Assembly (NCBI GenBank): GCA_021209875.1
Contig: JAGYVD010000006.1
Coordinates: forward strand, 496,001 to 560,000
DNA length: 64,000 nucleotides
Reading direction: 5' to 3'
DNA from: Rosellinia necatrix
Taxonomy: Eukaryota; Ascomycota; Sordariomycetes; Xylariales; Xylariaceae
The translations under genes were made by a program, and so were the position numbers. The notes below the pieces were generated by a model, which saw only the letters and a list, made by a program, of their open reading frames with translations, ran no database searches and was not told where the DNA came from. Below are positions 10,584 through 25,229 of this stretch, piece by piece (positions within the stretch are counted from its first letter, which is position 1; the number at the start of each line of letters is the position of its first letter).

Positions 10584-13500
10584 TAATATTTAACAACTTT
10601 TTTAATATATTAATTGTAAGCTGAAAAAATCGTTTTAGCTTTTTAATTATAGATTATTTTAATTTTTAAAAACTATTTAATATTGTTTTATTTTTTAAGT
10701 TTATATGCTTTTTAATATTTTATATAATCTTTTGTTTTTAATTTTATAATTTTATGGTAAAATATTAAAAATCGTTTATATAAAAATTATAAATATAAAT
10801 CGATTTTAATATAAAATAAATAAAGCTTTTTAAAAAACGATTATTTTTAACATTTTAAATATTAATAAAAACTTTTTATATTAAAAAACAGAGAATTCTT
10901 TAAACTATATAACGCTTAATTTAATAATATTACTTTATTTAATTATAAAAAGCTTTTAACAAAATAATATACTACTAGCGTTTTTTTAGTTTATAAAACG
11001 TTTAAAAATATAAAAATTATATTAAACTAAAGCATTTTTAACTTAAAATATATTATTAAAACTATTATAAATTTAAAAGTTTTTGCAGCAAATATTACTG
11101 CATAAATTATTTATAACATATTTTTTAACTAAAAATCATTTTATATTATAATACGCGATTTATATTAATGAACGTATTTTTTTTATTAAACTTATATTAA
11201 AATATTTATTTGAGCAGTAGCAGAAATTTTATAACTTTATTTAGTTCTATTATTTTAACTAATTTTTTTTAAACGATTTTGTTTCTACGTAAATATTAGC
11301 ATAAAACTGCTTGTTTATTAAATAATTTTAAAGATTTTTTTAGTTTTTTAGTAGCGGTTTTAATAAATTATTTACATATATATGTTTTTTTAGCCTAACA
11401 TTTATTTTTTTTGTTTTGTTTTAGTTTACTGCAGCTATAAATACTATATATAACATTTTATATTTTTTTTAATTTTTATAAAACGTTTATTTTTAAATAA
11501 ATAAATAAGTTTTTATAAAATTAAACTAATTTTAATGATTTAAAACTTCGATAATATTATTTAAATAAATTATTATAATAAATATAAACATATTATTATT
11601 ATTTTTTAGCATCAGGTTAAAAATTTTAGCTTTTAATTTTTAATTTAAACAAAAAGCTGTTAAAAATATTTTACACGTATATATATATTTTATTAATTTA
11701 ATTAATTAATTAATTAATTAATAAGCTGTTTATATTTTAATGATTAATATTTTGAAGCTATTTTGCAGTATTTAATTATTTTAGTTTTAAAAAGCAACTT
11801 TTTAAGCTTTTTTTAAAGCTAATTAGTTTTACGTTAGATAAAAAACTTTATTTTATTTTATATAATCGTTTTATTTTTACGTTTAAGCCCGGGAATATTT
11901 TTTAAGCTATAGTTTATTTTTCTATTTTTACTTTCTAGTTGTTTTTAATTTAAAAATATTTTAAAAATTATAAGTTTATATAGCTAAATGTTATAAACGC
12001 TGCTTTTAATAATATATTTTTTAACTGTTTTTATTTTTAACTTTTAATTTATTAGTGAATTTTTTTAAAGTTTATTAATTAAATTAAAAATATTTTTAAG
12101 CTTATATACAGCTATAGGTTTAATATTTTATATATTTAATATAACAAAAAATTTAAAGTTTAAATTTAATTTTAATAATCTGTTTAATAAAAGCTTTATT
12201 TATTTTAATCGCTAGTTTTTTTGTTTTTTTTAATAAATTTTTTTATTAAATTTAATATTTTATTGAAAAATTTACACGCGGTATAAATTATTAGTTTAAT
12301 AATTTATAAAATATTTTATATAAACATAAACTTTAGTTTTATATTTTTATGAATTATATTTAGCAAGCTTATTAATTTTTATTAAATAAGCTTTATATAT
12401 ATATATATATTCTGTTTGAATTAAAACATAAATCGCTTATTAACTTTCAACGCGTTTTAAAATATATTAATAAAATAAATATTTAAATTAATTTTTTAAA
12501 ACATTATAACGCGCGTAATAGTTTTTTATAACAGAAAAACTTTTGTTATACAGTTAAACTACTGTTTTAACAGCTTTTAGCTAAAGTTTTTTTAAAAGTT
12601 ATGCTTCTTTTAGCATTTTAATAACTTAATTAATAATTTTTTAGTCAGCGCGTTTTAACACACCGTTTAATTTAAAGACTTTAATAAATGTTAGTTCATT
12701 TTTAATGTTTTAATATTTAATTTAATGCTTATATTTTATTAAACTTTTAATAATAATTATTTTTTTATTATTATTTTAGATTTTATATATTAAAAGTTTA
12801 AATTGTTTTATTATTTAACGCTTAAATTTTATAATTAAATTAACAACTGTGTTTCCAGCTTTAATTGAAAAAATATACGTATAAATTATACTGTTATATT
12901 TTTTTTAATAATAAATATTTAATTTAATTTATTATATTTTTAAAAATAGTTAAACAGATTTTAATAAATATGCTAGAACAAGCAGGCTGTACGCCGTTTT
13001 AAACGTTTTTTATTAAATTTTTTTAACGAGCGTTTTAGCATAGCTTTTATATTTAATTTATGAGATCTTTTAAATTTTTAAATTTTTTATTTTATATATA
13101 AACGTTTATAAAACGTTTTGTTTTAAATAACCTGATTTAAAATACTATAAATTTTAAAAATTTTATTTTATTTTCAAAAGTTTTTATAAAATAATATAAA
13201 TATTTAAAAGTTTTAAACGTAGTTGCAGCGTTTTAACCTGCAGCGCTTATTTAAATAAAATTAAAAACATTATATAAATTAATTATTAATACATTGTTTT
13301 AATAAAAAATAAACTTATATTTAAAAAAATTTTGAACTATATTATTTAAATAAATTAATAATAATTAAATTATTTTTACATTTTTATATTTTAATATATG
13401 ATCAATTTTATAATATTTGATTTTTTTTTTGCTTAAACAAGCTTTTAATACAATATTTATATAAAATTCATTAATTAAAGCTATATTTTTAAAACTATAT

Positions 13501-13700
13501 TTATAAACTGTTTTTTTTAAATATATTAAATATTTTATATATAATTTTATATTTTTTAAAAATTAGAAATTTTATAATTTTTGTTTAAACTATTTTTTAT
13601 TATAAATAATTATAAACAAGTTAAGTTTTAAAAAGAATTTATTATTTATTAAATATAAAATGTTATAATGATTAATTAATATATTATTAAAAAATATATA
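10584..13700. other. RIP-mutated DNA, nothing recognised
   Basis: 3.1 kb of mostly T-rich, stop-filled DNA with no long reading frame. It contains a TTAA-type tetranucleotide run at 11697-11722. No repeat partner or protein motif was recognised. Confidence 0.5.
11697..11722. repeat. (TTAA)n microsatellite
   Basis: About six and a half uninterrupted TTAA units. Confidence 0.8.
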
Positions 13701-13705
13701 ATGTT

Positions 13706-13955
13706 TGTTGCACCAGTCACAAATAAGAAGTCAAGGCTCCAGCAATAAGTGATGTATTATACGAGAATCTACAGATGAAAAAGGAAAGAGTAAGTGGGAG
13801 GAATTAGCCCACTAGAATTCTGGCTAAGTGCAGGTGTGTGTGGGGTGGGTCCAGTCTGTGCGCTACAGCTGGTCTGTGCGCACCAGTTGGCAACAGGTGT
13901 ACGGATGTCCCGCGCGTGCCGCGCACGCTACAGGAAGGACCAGTCATCCGTAACT
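13706..13955 (-). mobile_element. Intact solo LTR, family M
   Basis: 250 bp, TGTTGCACCAG...CCGTAACT on this strand (AGTTACGGATG...GTGCAACA in reverse), flanked by a perfect 5-bp duplication ATGTT at 13701-13705 and 13956-13960. It is not visibly RIP-mutated and stands as a GC-normal island in AT-rich DNA. It matches the LTR inside T2 (39716-39964) and the half-mutated LTRs at 1265-1518 and 45177-45428. With the element body absent, recombination between two LTRs is the usual origin. Confidence 0.93.
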
Positions 13956-13960
13956 ATGTT

Positions 13961-15540
13961 TAAACTTTGAAATAATAAATATTTTAGCAGTATAAGCAAT
14001 ATTTTTTAAAAAAAAATAAAATTAATTATTATAAAATTTATTTTAAAATTAAGCTATTTATTAAATTAGTTTGTGCTATTATTAGCTTTATTATTAAGCT
14101 TTTTAAAAATATAAGTTGTTTAAGCATTTTTAGTTTTAATTATTAACAGCTTGTTTAAATAATTTTTAATATATAATTTTTAGCATGTTTTAATTTAATT
14201 AATTATTTTTTTAAATAAATTATTTTTTTAATTAGTTTTGCTTATAACAGCTAGCTAAAAATCATATATTTTTTAAGTGTTATTTATAAATATTATTAAC
14301 GTTAAGTTTATATAAGAATTATTATTTATTAATTAATTAATTTATATAATTATTTTTATTTTTGCAAAATAATTTATTTAGTTTTTGCTGGGCTGATTTT
14401 TTATATTTAATCGCTTAATATAGCAAAAATTAGTGCTAATTTTTAAGTTTTATATTATATTAAATATTAAAACTTTTAAAAGCTTTTATATTTATTAAAT
14501 AATATAATCTTTTTTTTTATAATTTTTTGTTTCACCATATTAATAAGTTTAACACCGGCTTAATTTAAAGCTAGTTTTTTATAAAAAGCTTTTGAAAAAG
14601 CTTTAGTTATAAAAAATTTTTAAACATTAGAAAAATTATAAATAATAGCTTATAAAAAAGCTGTTTATTATTTTTTATATTATTTATTAGTTTTAATGCT
14701 TTTTTGCTTAGCACGTTTAAAAACTTAAGCGTATTTTTTTTTAAATTGCTGTTTAAGCTTATAAAGCTATAAATGCTGGTTAATCGCAAAAAATAATAAT
14801 AGTTGTTTAAATCGTTTATTTTTTATTTTTATTTATTATAGCCGCAACTTTTATATATTTAATTTTAATAGTTTTTTTATTTATTTATATAGTATGAAAT
14901 ATTTAATAAATTTAGCTAAACTTATATTATATAATATTATAACTTTTAATAATTTTTAAAATGTTTAAAATTAATTTATTAAATTATAAGCTTAAGATTT
15001 TTATTTTTATATGTTTTTTAAGTTTAGCGATAATTTAATTTTTATTAAAAATATTAATTTAGTTTTAAAAAATAAATTGTTTTTAATACTTTTAAATTTA
15101 CGATATTTTAAAACTTTTATTTTTAACATAAATTTTAAACTTTTAAACTAGCAAAACTAATCTGCTAAACTATTTAAAATAACAGGCTTAATATAGTTAA
15201 TTATTATAATAAAAATAAATTGCTAGGTTTTAACGATTAAATTAAATAATTGTTTTAAATATAAAATAAATAAAAATAAAAAATAAAATTTTAAATTAAC
15301 AAGCTTTAAAACAAAAATTGTTTTTATAATAAAAATATTAGTTTAATTAACGAACTAAATTTATAACTATCGCGGAAAAACAAATAAATTATATAAAAAG
15401 AATAAAATTAAAACTAAGCGATTAATATAAGCAAATTAATTCAAGCTTATAATAATAATTTATTTAATTAAGTTTTATTATATAGAAATAATTAGACTAG
15501 CCAGCTTATATATATAGCTTAAAAAAAATTATATTTTTCC
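13961..15540. other. RIP-mutated DNA, nothing recognised
   Basis: 1.6 kb of stop-filled AT-rich DNA. One 60-codon minus-strand frame (14607-14789) is Lys/Asn/Leu-rich without any motif and is not accepted as a gene. Confidence 0.5.
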
Positions 15541-15692
15541 TGCCTTATAATTAGTCTGTTTAAATAGGTCGGGCTTATACGAGCCCGACCGCTTACCCTA
15601 ACAGCTACTAATTTAACCACAGGGCTTACTGCGGCACTTAGGCTGCGATCACCAGCCTTCTGCCAAGGCTATCCACTTCATTGTGACAAAAC
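15541..15692. other. GC-normal island with hairpins, probable short or truncated element
   Basis: About 150 bp that escaped RIP. It contains a perfect 9-bp stem (GGTCGGGCT 15567-15575 with AGCCCGACC 15582-15590, 6-base loop) and a 6-bp stem (AGCCTT 15654-15659 with AAGGCT 15665-15670). Its right edge TTGTGACA resembles the GTGACA end of family B LTRs. No partner copy in the window and no clear target duplication were found, so whether it is an LTR remainder or another short insertion is open. Confidence 0.5.
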
Positions 15693-18600
15693 TTAAATTA
15701 AAAATTTTAACCAACTATTAATAGAATTATTTCTAGCTAAATTAATAAATTACGTCAACGAGTTATTTTGAAGAGCTAGTAATGTTTAATTAAAAAATGT
15801 GCATTAAAATTTATATTATAATATATATAATAAAAGCTATAATAAAAATAATGAAATTTATAAATAAGTTATTAATTAATTAATTAGTTAAAAATTAATA
15901 ACTAGATTTAAAAATTTATAAACGTTTATATATATTAATATATAGCAAATATTATAATAGTATATATTTTAAAACTTAGTAAAAATTAGAGTTTTTAACT
16001 AAATAAGTATAAAATTTTAATTATTTAAAACAAATAATAATAAATTTTAATAAAAAATCGCGATGTTTAAATATTAAAAAAAAAAAAGCAGGAATTTATA
16101 TATAAAATAAAAACTAACGTTTTTTAAGCTTATAAAGCTAAAACCGTTTAAATGTTGCTTAATTATATAAACATTTTTTTGTTTAATTTTATAAAAAGCT
16201 AATTTATAAAAAGTTTTTAGTAGATCTAATATTTGTTTAAAATAAAAGTAATAATATTAAAATATATAATTTTTTAATGAAAAAATAATAAAAATAATAA
16301 ATATATTATTTAAACCGTTATTGTTTTATTTAATTTTATAAATAAAATAATTAAGCAAGCTTAATACAAAATTATAGAAAAAACTTATTTAATCGTTATT
16401 TAAAGCTTAAAAACAACTTGTTAAATAAAACACCGTTTCTATTGAAGTTTATAAAAATAATTATAAAATTTTATAAATATTAGCTAATTATTAAAATTAA
16501 CCTTGTTTTTAATATTATTTAAAACTTATTATTAAATAAATCTTTTATTATTTAAGCTTAGTTTATTTATAAAATAAAATTGTTTTTTATTATAAAGCTT
16601 AAATAACTGTGGGGGTTTAAAAAAAATATTATTTAGTAGCAGTAAAAATAAGTTTTTTTTGGCTATGTTAGCTTAAGCTATATATATTAATTAAGCCGTT
16701 AATAATAATAAAAAAACATATTTTGGCTATATTTAAAAAAAACTAAGTTTAGTTTAAATAAAAAAATATTTAATTAATAATCGCTTTTTATTTAAATTTA
16801 TTAGTTTTAATTATATTAAACGTTATAAACTAATATTAAAAATAATATTATAACTGCTAAAATTAAAAATAGCTAATAATAGCATTTTTTTTATTTACTA
16901 CTATATAATATGTTTATTTACTATTTAAAAAATTATATTAGTTATGTATATTTATATTATAAGCTAAAATCAAACTTATAATTTATTATTAAAAAAAGTT
17001 TAGCTGGAACAAAATACTGCTATAATTAATTATATTATTAACCGGATTATTATTAAAAATATTAGAAAAGCTAAATATATTTTTTAAATAATAAAAGCAG
17101 TACTAATTAAACTTAGTATTTTAAAAAAACCTTTAAAATGAATAATTGAAGCTTTAGGACTTTATTAGAAAAAAACAACAACGATTTAAATTCAAACCAT
17201 AAAATTTAAAAAAAAAATATTATATAGATATTTATAATCGGAATATAATCAAAAGAATAATTAATATTATTAATTTAATTTTGACGTAAATTAAAGCATT
17301 AATAATTATAAAATTAAAAACTAATATAAAGGTTATATATAAATCAAGCTTTAAAACAAAATTATAATAATTTAAAAAAACTAATTAAGCTAGAAAAACT
17401 TAAAACTTTTAAAAAGAATAACTTTTGCTTAATATACTATTTTTTTTGTTTTAATAGATTTAATTTTATAATTTAAGCTTATATAGCAAACTTATAATAT
17501 TAATAAAATTGTTTTTATTTTAATAAAAAAACTTTTAAGTATTAATTTATAAATTGTTAAATGTTTATTATTATAAAAATTATTTTTAATAATCTATATA
17601 ACTAGATTTTTTATAAGCTTTTTATTTATTATTTTTATTAATTTTAGTAAACTTTGCTTAATTATATTTTTAAAAGAAAAAGGTTAAAAAATATGTAATA
17701 TTGTTTATTTTAAAAAAAAATTTTTAAGTCTGCAGGATTTTTAAAATTTGTTTTATTAGTACTATATAAATTAGCTGAAAATCTTTAGAATAAAAAAACC
17801 TGTTTATTCGTTATTTTTAAATAATAAATAACTTTAATACGTTAATGCTTAAAATAAATATTTGCGATAATTAAAAAATAATTATTTTAAAATTAAATAA
17901 TTAATTTAATGCAGATCTAGCTCTAGCGTTTATTAAACAAGACAAGTTTTTCTGCTAAAAATTTAAAGTATGTAGTAAATATAAAGTTTATTTAATAGCT
18001 TTTAAAAATAATTTAAACGTTTATTTATTATAAAAGCTTATAACTATTAAATCGGTAGGTATTGATCATAAATATACAACTTATTTACAGGCTTTTAAAT
18101 TAAAAAAAACTTAAAGTAATTTAAGCAACAGTTACTATTTAATAAACTTTAATAAGTGGTTAACTAGTGGTTTAAAACGTCGCAACTTATTATTAAAAAT
18201 AAAGCGGTTATTTAAAAAGAATAAGCTTAGGCTTCAAAACTCTGTTATATATAAAAAAATTATTGTGTTGTTAGGTTAAAAAATATAAAAATAACGGATT
18301 TAATAAAATATATTATTATAAGAAATAAATCTATTAAACTTTATAAACTACGTTAATTAAAATATATCATAAATAAACAAAACTTCGCAAAAAAAATTTT
18401 TTTTAATTAAAAGCAGCTAGGCTAATTTATTTAAATATTTCAGCTTAAAAATATAAATAAAATACTTATTAAAATTAAAACAAAAAAATAATTTATATAT
18501 TGCTATATTTTTATTAATTAAGTAATAATAAAGCTTTAATAGCTAGTTTATGAACGCAACAAAGTGTTTAATATTTTAATTTAAAAAATTTCGCAGTATT

Positions 18601-21600
18601 TTTTTTTAAAAAAATATAGCCTATAGGTTTTAAGCAATTAAAATAAATTATAAAAATTAATTTCAAACTGCTTTTATTATATTAAATAAACAGTATTTAA
18701 ATAAAATTTTTTTTAAATCTTTATAAAAGCTTTATATATTTATTATGCTTTAAAAACATAAGATTTAATAAATAGCCGCTTTATAAAAAGTTTTAAAACC
18801 TGCTTTATTTTTTTATTAGTTATTATTTAAATTAAAAATGTTCTTTAATATTTTTATAAATAATTATCATATATTAAAAAACTTTTAATAATTTATTTAA
18901 TTTTTTTATTTTATTTTTTTAAATTGTTTTATTCTAATCGGATTGTTTTTAAACAAAACCATTTTTCTAAATAAGATAATAGCTTTAAGTTTTAAATTAT
19001 TAAAAAAACAAGTTAAACTATTTATTAAACATAGGTTTTGTTTTATATAATAAACAGAACTAAAGAATTATTTTTAAAACAAAAAAAAATTAAAACAATT
19101 TTTTTATTTAAAAATTTATTTAAAAATTTATCTGCTAAAAAAGCAGACTTAATAAAAATATTAAAAAGGCCTATATAAAACTAGCGCTTATTATTACTTT
19201 AATTAAAAACTTTTAATATTAAAAAAAGTACAGAAATTTTTATATAACCTAAAAATAAAGTTATATTTTATTATTATTTATCAAAAAATTAAACTTAAAT
19301 AATAAAAATCTAAACTTTATTTTTTAATATTATTTAGCTATTAATGTTTTATAAACAAAAGCAGACAAAGAATTTTTAATTTATAGTTTAACTTGTTAGA
19401 ATTAAAATTTTAAATAAAATTATAATATTTATAAAAATTTTGTATTTATATTGTTTTAATTGTTAAATTTAAAAACTTGATATTTTATTGAAAAAAAAGC
19501 TTTAAGCTTAATTAAATGTTTAATAAAATATTTGTAGTTAATGCTAAAAATTTTTGTTTTATTATATTTTATGCAGATTATTTAAATTTATTATTTATTT
19601 TTAAACTAGAGTTAAAAACACAGAAAGAAGTTACAATATAGCTAAAAGATTAAGCGAATATTAATTTACTATATATTATTTAAATTATAAATAAACTTTT
19701 AAGTTATAAAGCTTTATTATAATATATAAATAAATTAAAATTTGAAAAGCTTTAAATAATTTTAATTTTGCTATAATTAGTTTAAAATATATAAACTAAT
19801 AACATACTTAGCGCTTATTATAATTATTAATTTTATATTGTTTTATTTTATGTTTTTATAAAAGCGTTGTGATTTTAATATAATATAATAATAATATATA
19901 AAAGTTTTTTATATTTTTTCAATATTGTTTAAAAGCTTTAAATTAATTTAAAAATTTAAAGTTTTTAAATGCTGCTAGTTGTTTTTTTGTTATTAATAGA
20001 CTTAAAGCGTTTATTTAAAAGCTTAATAGTTTAATGAAAAAAATATATAATAAAAGTTTTTTTTAGCGATAAAAAATTTATTTTTGTTAAACAATATAAA
20101 AATGTTGTATAAATAAATTAAATCATCTGTTTTAATATTTGAAAAAATAATAATATTATTAATAAAAGCTTTATAATAATGTTTATAAAAACGAAATAAT
20201 TTATTTATAAAACGTTAAATATATATAAGCGTATTATAAAATCTTATTAAAGCTACTATTACTCGTTTTACTTTGTAAAAACTTATTATTATAAATAAGT
20301 TTTAATAGTTAGAGTAAACTATAAATTAATAAAAAAAAACAGTTGAGTTTATAATAGTTAAATATTTTTTTAATTAAAGTAATAACTATAAATTATAATA
20401 GCAATAAGTAGTTATTTAAAACAGCTATTTTGTTTAAAACTTATAAATTAATTATTAAACATAAATATAGTTTTTTTTTACGTATAAGCTATATAATAAA
20501 GGTTAGATGTATAAATAAAAAAAGGCCGTTAATTTAATTTAATTTATTTTTTTTATAAAGCTTATTAAATATTATATTATCTGTTTTTTTAATCATGTAT
20601 GTTAAAAGCATATAATTAAATTTTTAGTTTTATTTATTGTTAATTATTAACGAAACGGATTTTTATTTGTTTTTTCTGCGGTATATCAATAATGTTTTAG
20701 TTTTTTCAAATATTAAATATTTTTCATAACAATTTAAAAATTTCTAGCGCTATAATATTTTTTTTTTATATAAATAGATTGTTTATTTAAAGCTTTACCT
20801 TTGTTTTTTTTATTAGGCTTTTTTATATTTAATATTAATAAAACTTTTTAGATTTTAAGGTTTAGCGGTTTTTGCTATAGGCGTTGTTGTTGTATAAATT
20901 ATATTAATTATGTTTATTATGTTAGTTGTGTTAGCTATATTAAAAACTTTAAAAAAAAAACCTGTTTAAAAAATACCGTATTATTTTAACGTGTTAATTA
21001 ATCTAGCAATGATGTTAGTTTTTGTTATAGTTAGGTTTAGATTTTAAGTTATGTTATAACTTTAATCTATGTTAAAAGCAATAGCAGCAATAATAAAAGT
21101 TATTAATATAAAGTCTGTTAATAAATATATATTTAATAATTTCAACTTATTAAAAATATGTATATATTTTTTTTAAATATGAAAATATTAAAATTAATAA
21201 TCAACAAAATATTTAAAAACACGTTAAATAATAAGCCGGTACTAATTAATAATATATTAGTTATATTTATAGCTTTAGCTGCTGCTAAACTTACAGCTAT
21301 TATTATAGTTTTTAAAGTTTTTTTTATGTATTTTTAATATTTAATTTTTAATATAGTTGTGTTCAAATTATATTTATTTAAATGTTTTTAAAAATAGTTT
21401 TAGTTTTAAAAATAAATTAATAATTATAACGTTTAAAAAATGATACATTTAATTAAAGCTGCTATATTTATTTTTTATAATAGCTTAAATATAAAGTTTT
21501 TGTATTTAAATAAGAGTTTATATTTAATTAGTGCTAGCATTAATATTTTTAGCGCTAAAATAACTTTTTATATTAAAATTATTTTATAAATATATAAGTT

Positions 21601-24600
21601 TATTTTAAAAATATTTAAAAAGTATTTTAAAATTTTTAATATTAATCAAAATAATTATATTTAAATTATAATTAATTAATATTTTATAAATATTTAAAAG
21701 TTGTTTTTAATAAGATTTTAATATTGTTTTTTTATAGTTTAAGCCGTGTTTATAAATTTCAATGATAATAAAAATTTAGAATTATTGTTGCTTAATATAT
21801 AAAATTTTAATATAGCTTTTGTTTATTTTTAAATCTAGCTTGTTTATTTTTAAAAATATGTTTAAATTTGCTTAATAATTATTTTATTATTATTAAGCAA
21901 ATATAATTTATATTTAGGCTTATAATAATATTTTTATTATTTTTATTTTTGTTTTTCTGCAGTTATATAACTTGTTAAACATTTTTAAACTAATAATATA
22001 ATAAATTTGTTTTTCTGTGTAAAATATATAATTTTTCTGCTATTATATTTTTAATTAGTTTTAATAAAAAAGTTTTTTTATAATGTTTTAATATAGTATT
22101 AAAACAATTATATTTATATAAATATTAGAACAATATATTATATAATATAAATAATATATTATATTGCTTATAAGTACGCTTAATTAAAAATAACACGTTT
22201 TAAATATATTTAGCTAAACATTTAATATAGTATGCAATATATTAACTTTTATTATATATTATATTAGATATTTAATTATAATATTTATATGATTACCTAT
22301 AATTAATTATAATAAATATCTTATTGTTATTTAATTTAAAGCTAAATAAAATATAAAAGGATGTTACGTTTAATATAAATAAGTTTAATTTAGCTATATT
22401 AGCGCGTTTTTTGTAATAGCGATTATATTTGTTTTTATGTTTATTTTAGCTGTTTTTTTTTTAATTTTATTTTTTTATTTAAGCTTGCGGCTTTTTTTTC
22501 ATTTCTATTATACTATTTTTCTTTCTTTTTATTTTAATTTGCGGTTTTTTAATGCTTATTTTTTTAATTGTTAGACTTTTTATTATAGTTTTAAATTTTT
22601 TTTAGTTTATAAATATTTATTTTTTCCTGCTGTTATTAAAAAAAGCTTTGTTTTAATAACTTAAATTATATATTTAGTTAAAATATTTTTATATTAAGCG
22701 TTAAAAATATTGTTTAATTTTAAAGTTTATGCTAGTTTATATTATAATTATAATATTAGCTTAATTTGTATTAATAATGTTTAAAGTTTTTATAGCTTAA
22801 ATATATTCAAGTTTTTTCTATATAAACGCTGTAAAAATAGTATTTTATTTTATAATGTTTTTTAATAATAATTTAGTTTAAGCCTAACGTTTTGTTATTA
22901 CAGCAGGTTATATATTAAATTAAATAATTATTTCATTTAAAATAACGTTTAATTTTTATACTTTAAATTTAAGTTGTTTATTAATAATTACTTTATTGTT
23001 TTATTATAAAACTATTACTTTTTTAATAACATTTAAAATATAATTAAAATCTATTAAATATTTGGTTCTATTATTTTTAAATTTTTAAAAATAAATTAAT
23101 TTGTTTTATAAAATAAAATACGTTAATAAAAATAAGTTTATTTTTATTAGCTATTATTTTTATATTGTTTTTATTTTTTTTATTTAAGTTAAACTAGCTA
23201 ATACTAGGCCGATTTATATAATTATTATATAATACAAAAGCAAAGCTGTTAAATATTTAATTTCTTTTTTTTTTTAGTTTTTTTGTTTATATTTATAGTT
23301 ATTTTTGTTGTTTCAAGTTTTTTAATTAAAAAGTGTTTTCAGAGGTTTTTTTCTGCTCCTTTTTTTATTGTTTATATTTAAGCTATTTAAATCGTTAAAA
23401 TTATTGTTTAATAAAAATAGTTTTAATAAGTTTTGATTATTTGCTAAATATTATAATTTTAAAAATGTTATAACAAAAAAATATTGCAAATATATTATAT
23501 TTAAACTAATATAAAATAAAAAGTTTTATATATTGTTATTCTGTTTTAATAAGCAAAACTTTTATTAACAAATAAATAGCTCATGTTTTAAAACAGATTA
23601 TTAAAATCATAAATATTAATATTATTAAAACTTATGCTAGTTTTATTAAAAACATTAAAATAAACCATTTAAATAATAGTTTTAGTGCTAATATAGTTAT
23701 AGTTAAATATTAATAATTAAAATGTTAAAATTACACAAGCAGTGCTGCTATATATTTAGTTATATTTAATACAGCTTTAAAAAATTAATTAGCAGCGCGA
23801 TAAAATATTTTAAAAATTAAAGTTTTTATATTAGCCGGTATTTTAACGTTATTTAATTATTGCATTAATTAATTAATTGTTTTTGCTGCTTTAATATTTT
23901 TAATATGTTTTTTATTTTAGTTATATTACAATTTTAATTTATTATATTAATTTTACAAAAGTTTATAGCTAGAATAAATAATTTAAAAGTTATTATTTAG
24001 CTTAAATTTTAAATTTTAATTTTATAATTTAAATTACTACTATTGTAATAATTTATTTATAATTTTAACGATATGGTTTTCAAAACCATTTATTTTTTTA
24101 AAAATAATTAAAACTATTAGAATTATTAAATATTGTTTGTTTTGGTTTTAAACTAAACAATAATTTTAAAGTTTTAATTAAATTTTTATTAATTTTATAT
24201 TGTTTTTAAACAAGTTTAAAATATAAACCTACGATTTTTATTATTGCTTAGCTTAAACTTATTATTAAACTTATTTTAAACTATTTTTTTTAACATAAAG
24301 TATTTAATATTTATAATTCTAGTTTTTAATTTTTATATAAATTGAAAAAATTAGTTTAATAAACTTAGGTTTTGCTAGTAAAAATAATGTTTTTTATATT
24401 ATTTTTAAAATTAAAAGCTTAAGTTAAATTATATTAAAGCTAAAAATTTTTTTTTTATAAGCTTTAAAGTTAAATTTCTAATTATTAAAACTATTTTAAA
24501 ATTTTTAAATATTAAAAGTTTTAAGTTAGTTTTATGCTCTAACATATTGAGAATGATTAAATAAGTTAGTAGCTGAATAAATATATATAAGTTGTTTTAT

Positions 24601-25229
24601 AATTAAGCTAACCAATATTATTAGCTGTTTTATAAATTTATGTTTATATATATATTTTAAAATGAAATTAAATTTTAAAATTAAAAATAAAATAAAAATA
24701 TAATCAAGTAATTTTAAAACCTGCATGCTTATTAAAAATGTAATATAAACTTTTAAAAAATAAAGCTGGAAATATTTCTGTTTAAAATATATAATTATTC
24801 TTATTTTAATATAATATTAATTAAAGTTTAAAAAACAATTAATTATAATACTATAGTTGTTAAACATTTAATTTTAAAATAATTAAAGTTTGAAAAAATA
24901 ACAGATTATTGTAATATATTAGTAGCTAAATATAGTAGTATATAAACAATTAATACTTTAAACTATGTAAAATATAATAAAAAATCAGACTTAGCTGTTG
25001 TTATCATATTTTTTCGCTTTTTATATTAATAAAAATAAAATAATCGACAGGTTAACACAAGATATATTAAATTAATTAGTTTATTAAATTTATAAGTGAA
25101 TAAATATTAATAAATTTTATTAATAACAGCCAAATTTAAAAGCTAATATTTTTGTGTTTTTTAATAAATAATGCTGCTTAAAATATAAAAAAAAAGTTGT
25201 ATTAAAGGTTGAATATACGCGGACGTTAA
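15693..25229. other. Large RIP-saturated region, unassigned
   Basis: 9.5 kb with no reading frame above about 64 codons, no GC island and no repeat partner recognised by eye in the window. A 41-codon frame at 19516-19638 contains F-Y-A-D-Y-L and is weakly like a reverse-transcriptase YADD box. The minus strand of about 22420-22620 reads as a very Lys/Arg-rich tract. Neither is enough for a call. Decayed transposons are the likely content. Confidence 0.45.

Noticed and set aside
14607..14789. 60-codon minus-strand frame
   Set aside because: Lys/Asn/Leu/Phe composition only; no motif, no conservation partner; expected by chance in AT-rich DNA.
15541..15692. tRNA or 5S rRNA gene in the GC island
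   Set aside because: The hairpins do not form a cloverleaf and no A/B box pair was recognised.
24532..24726. 64-codon minus-strand frame, hydrophobic
   Set aside because: Apparent membrane segments come from AT-rich codons (Ile, Leu, Phe, Tyr); no start context or homologue.
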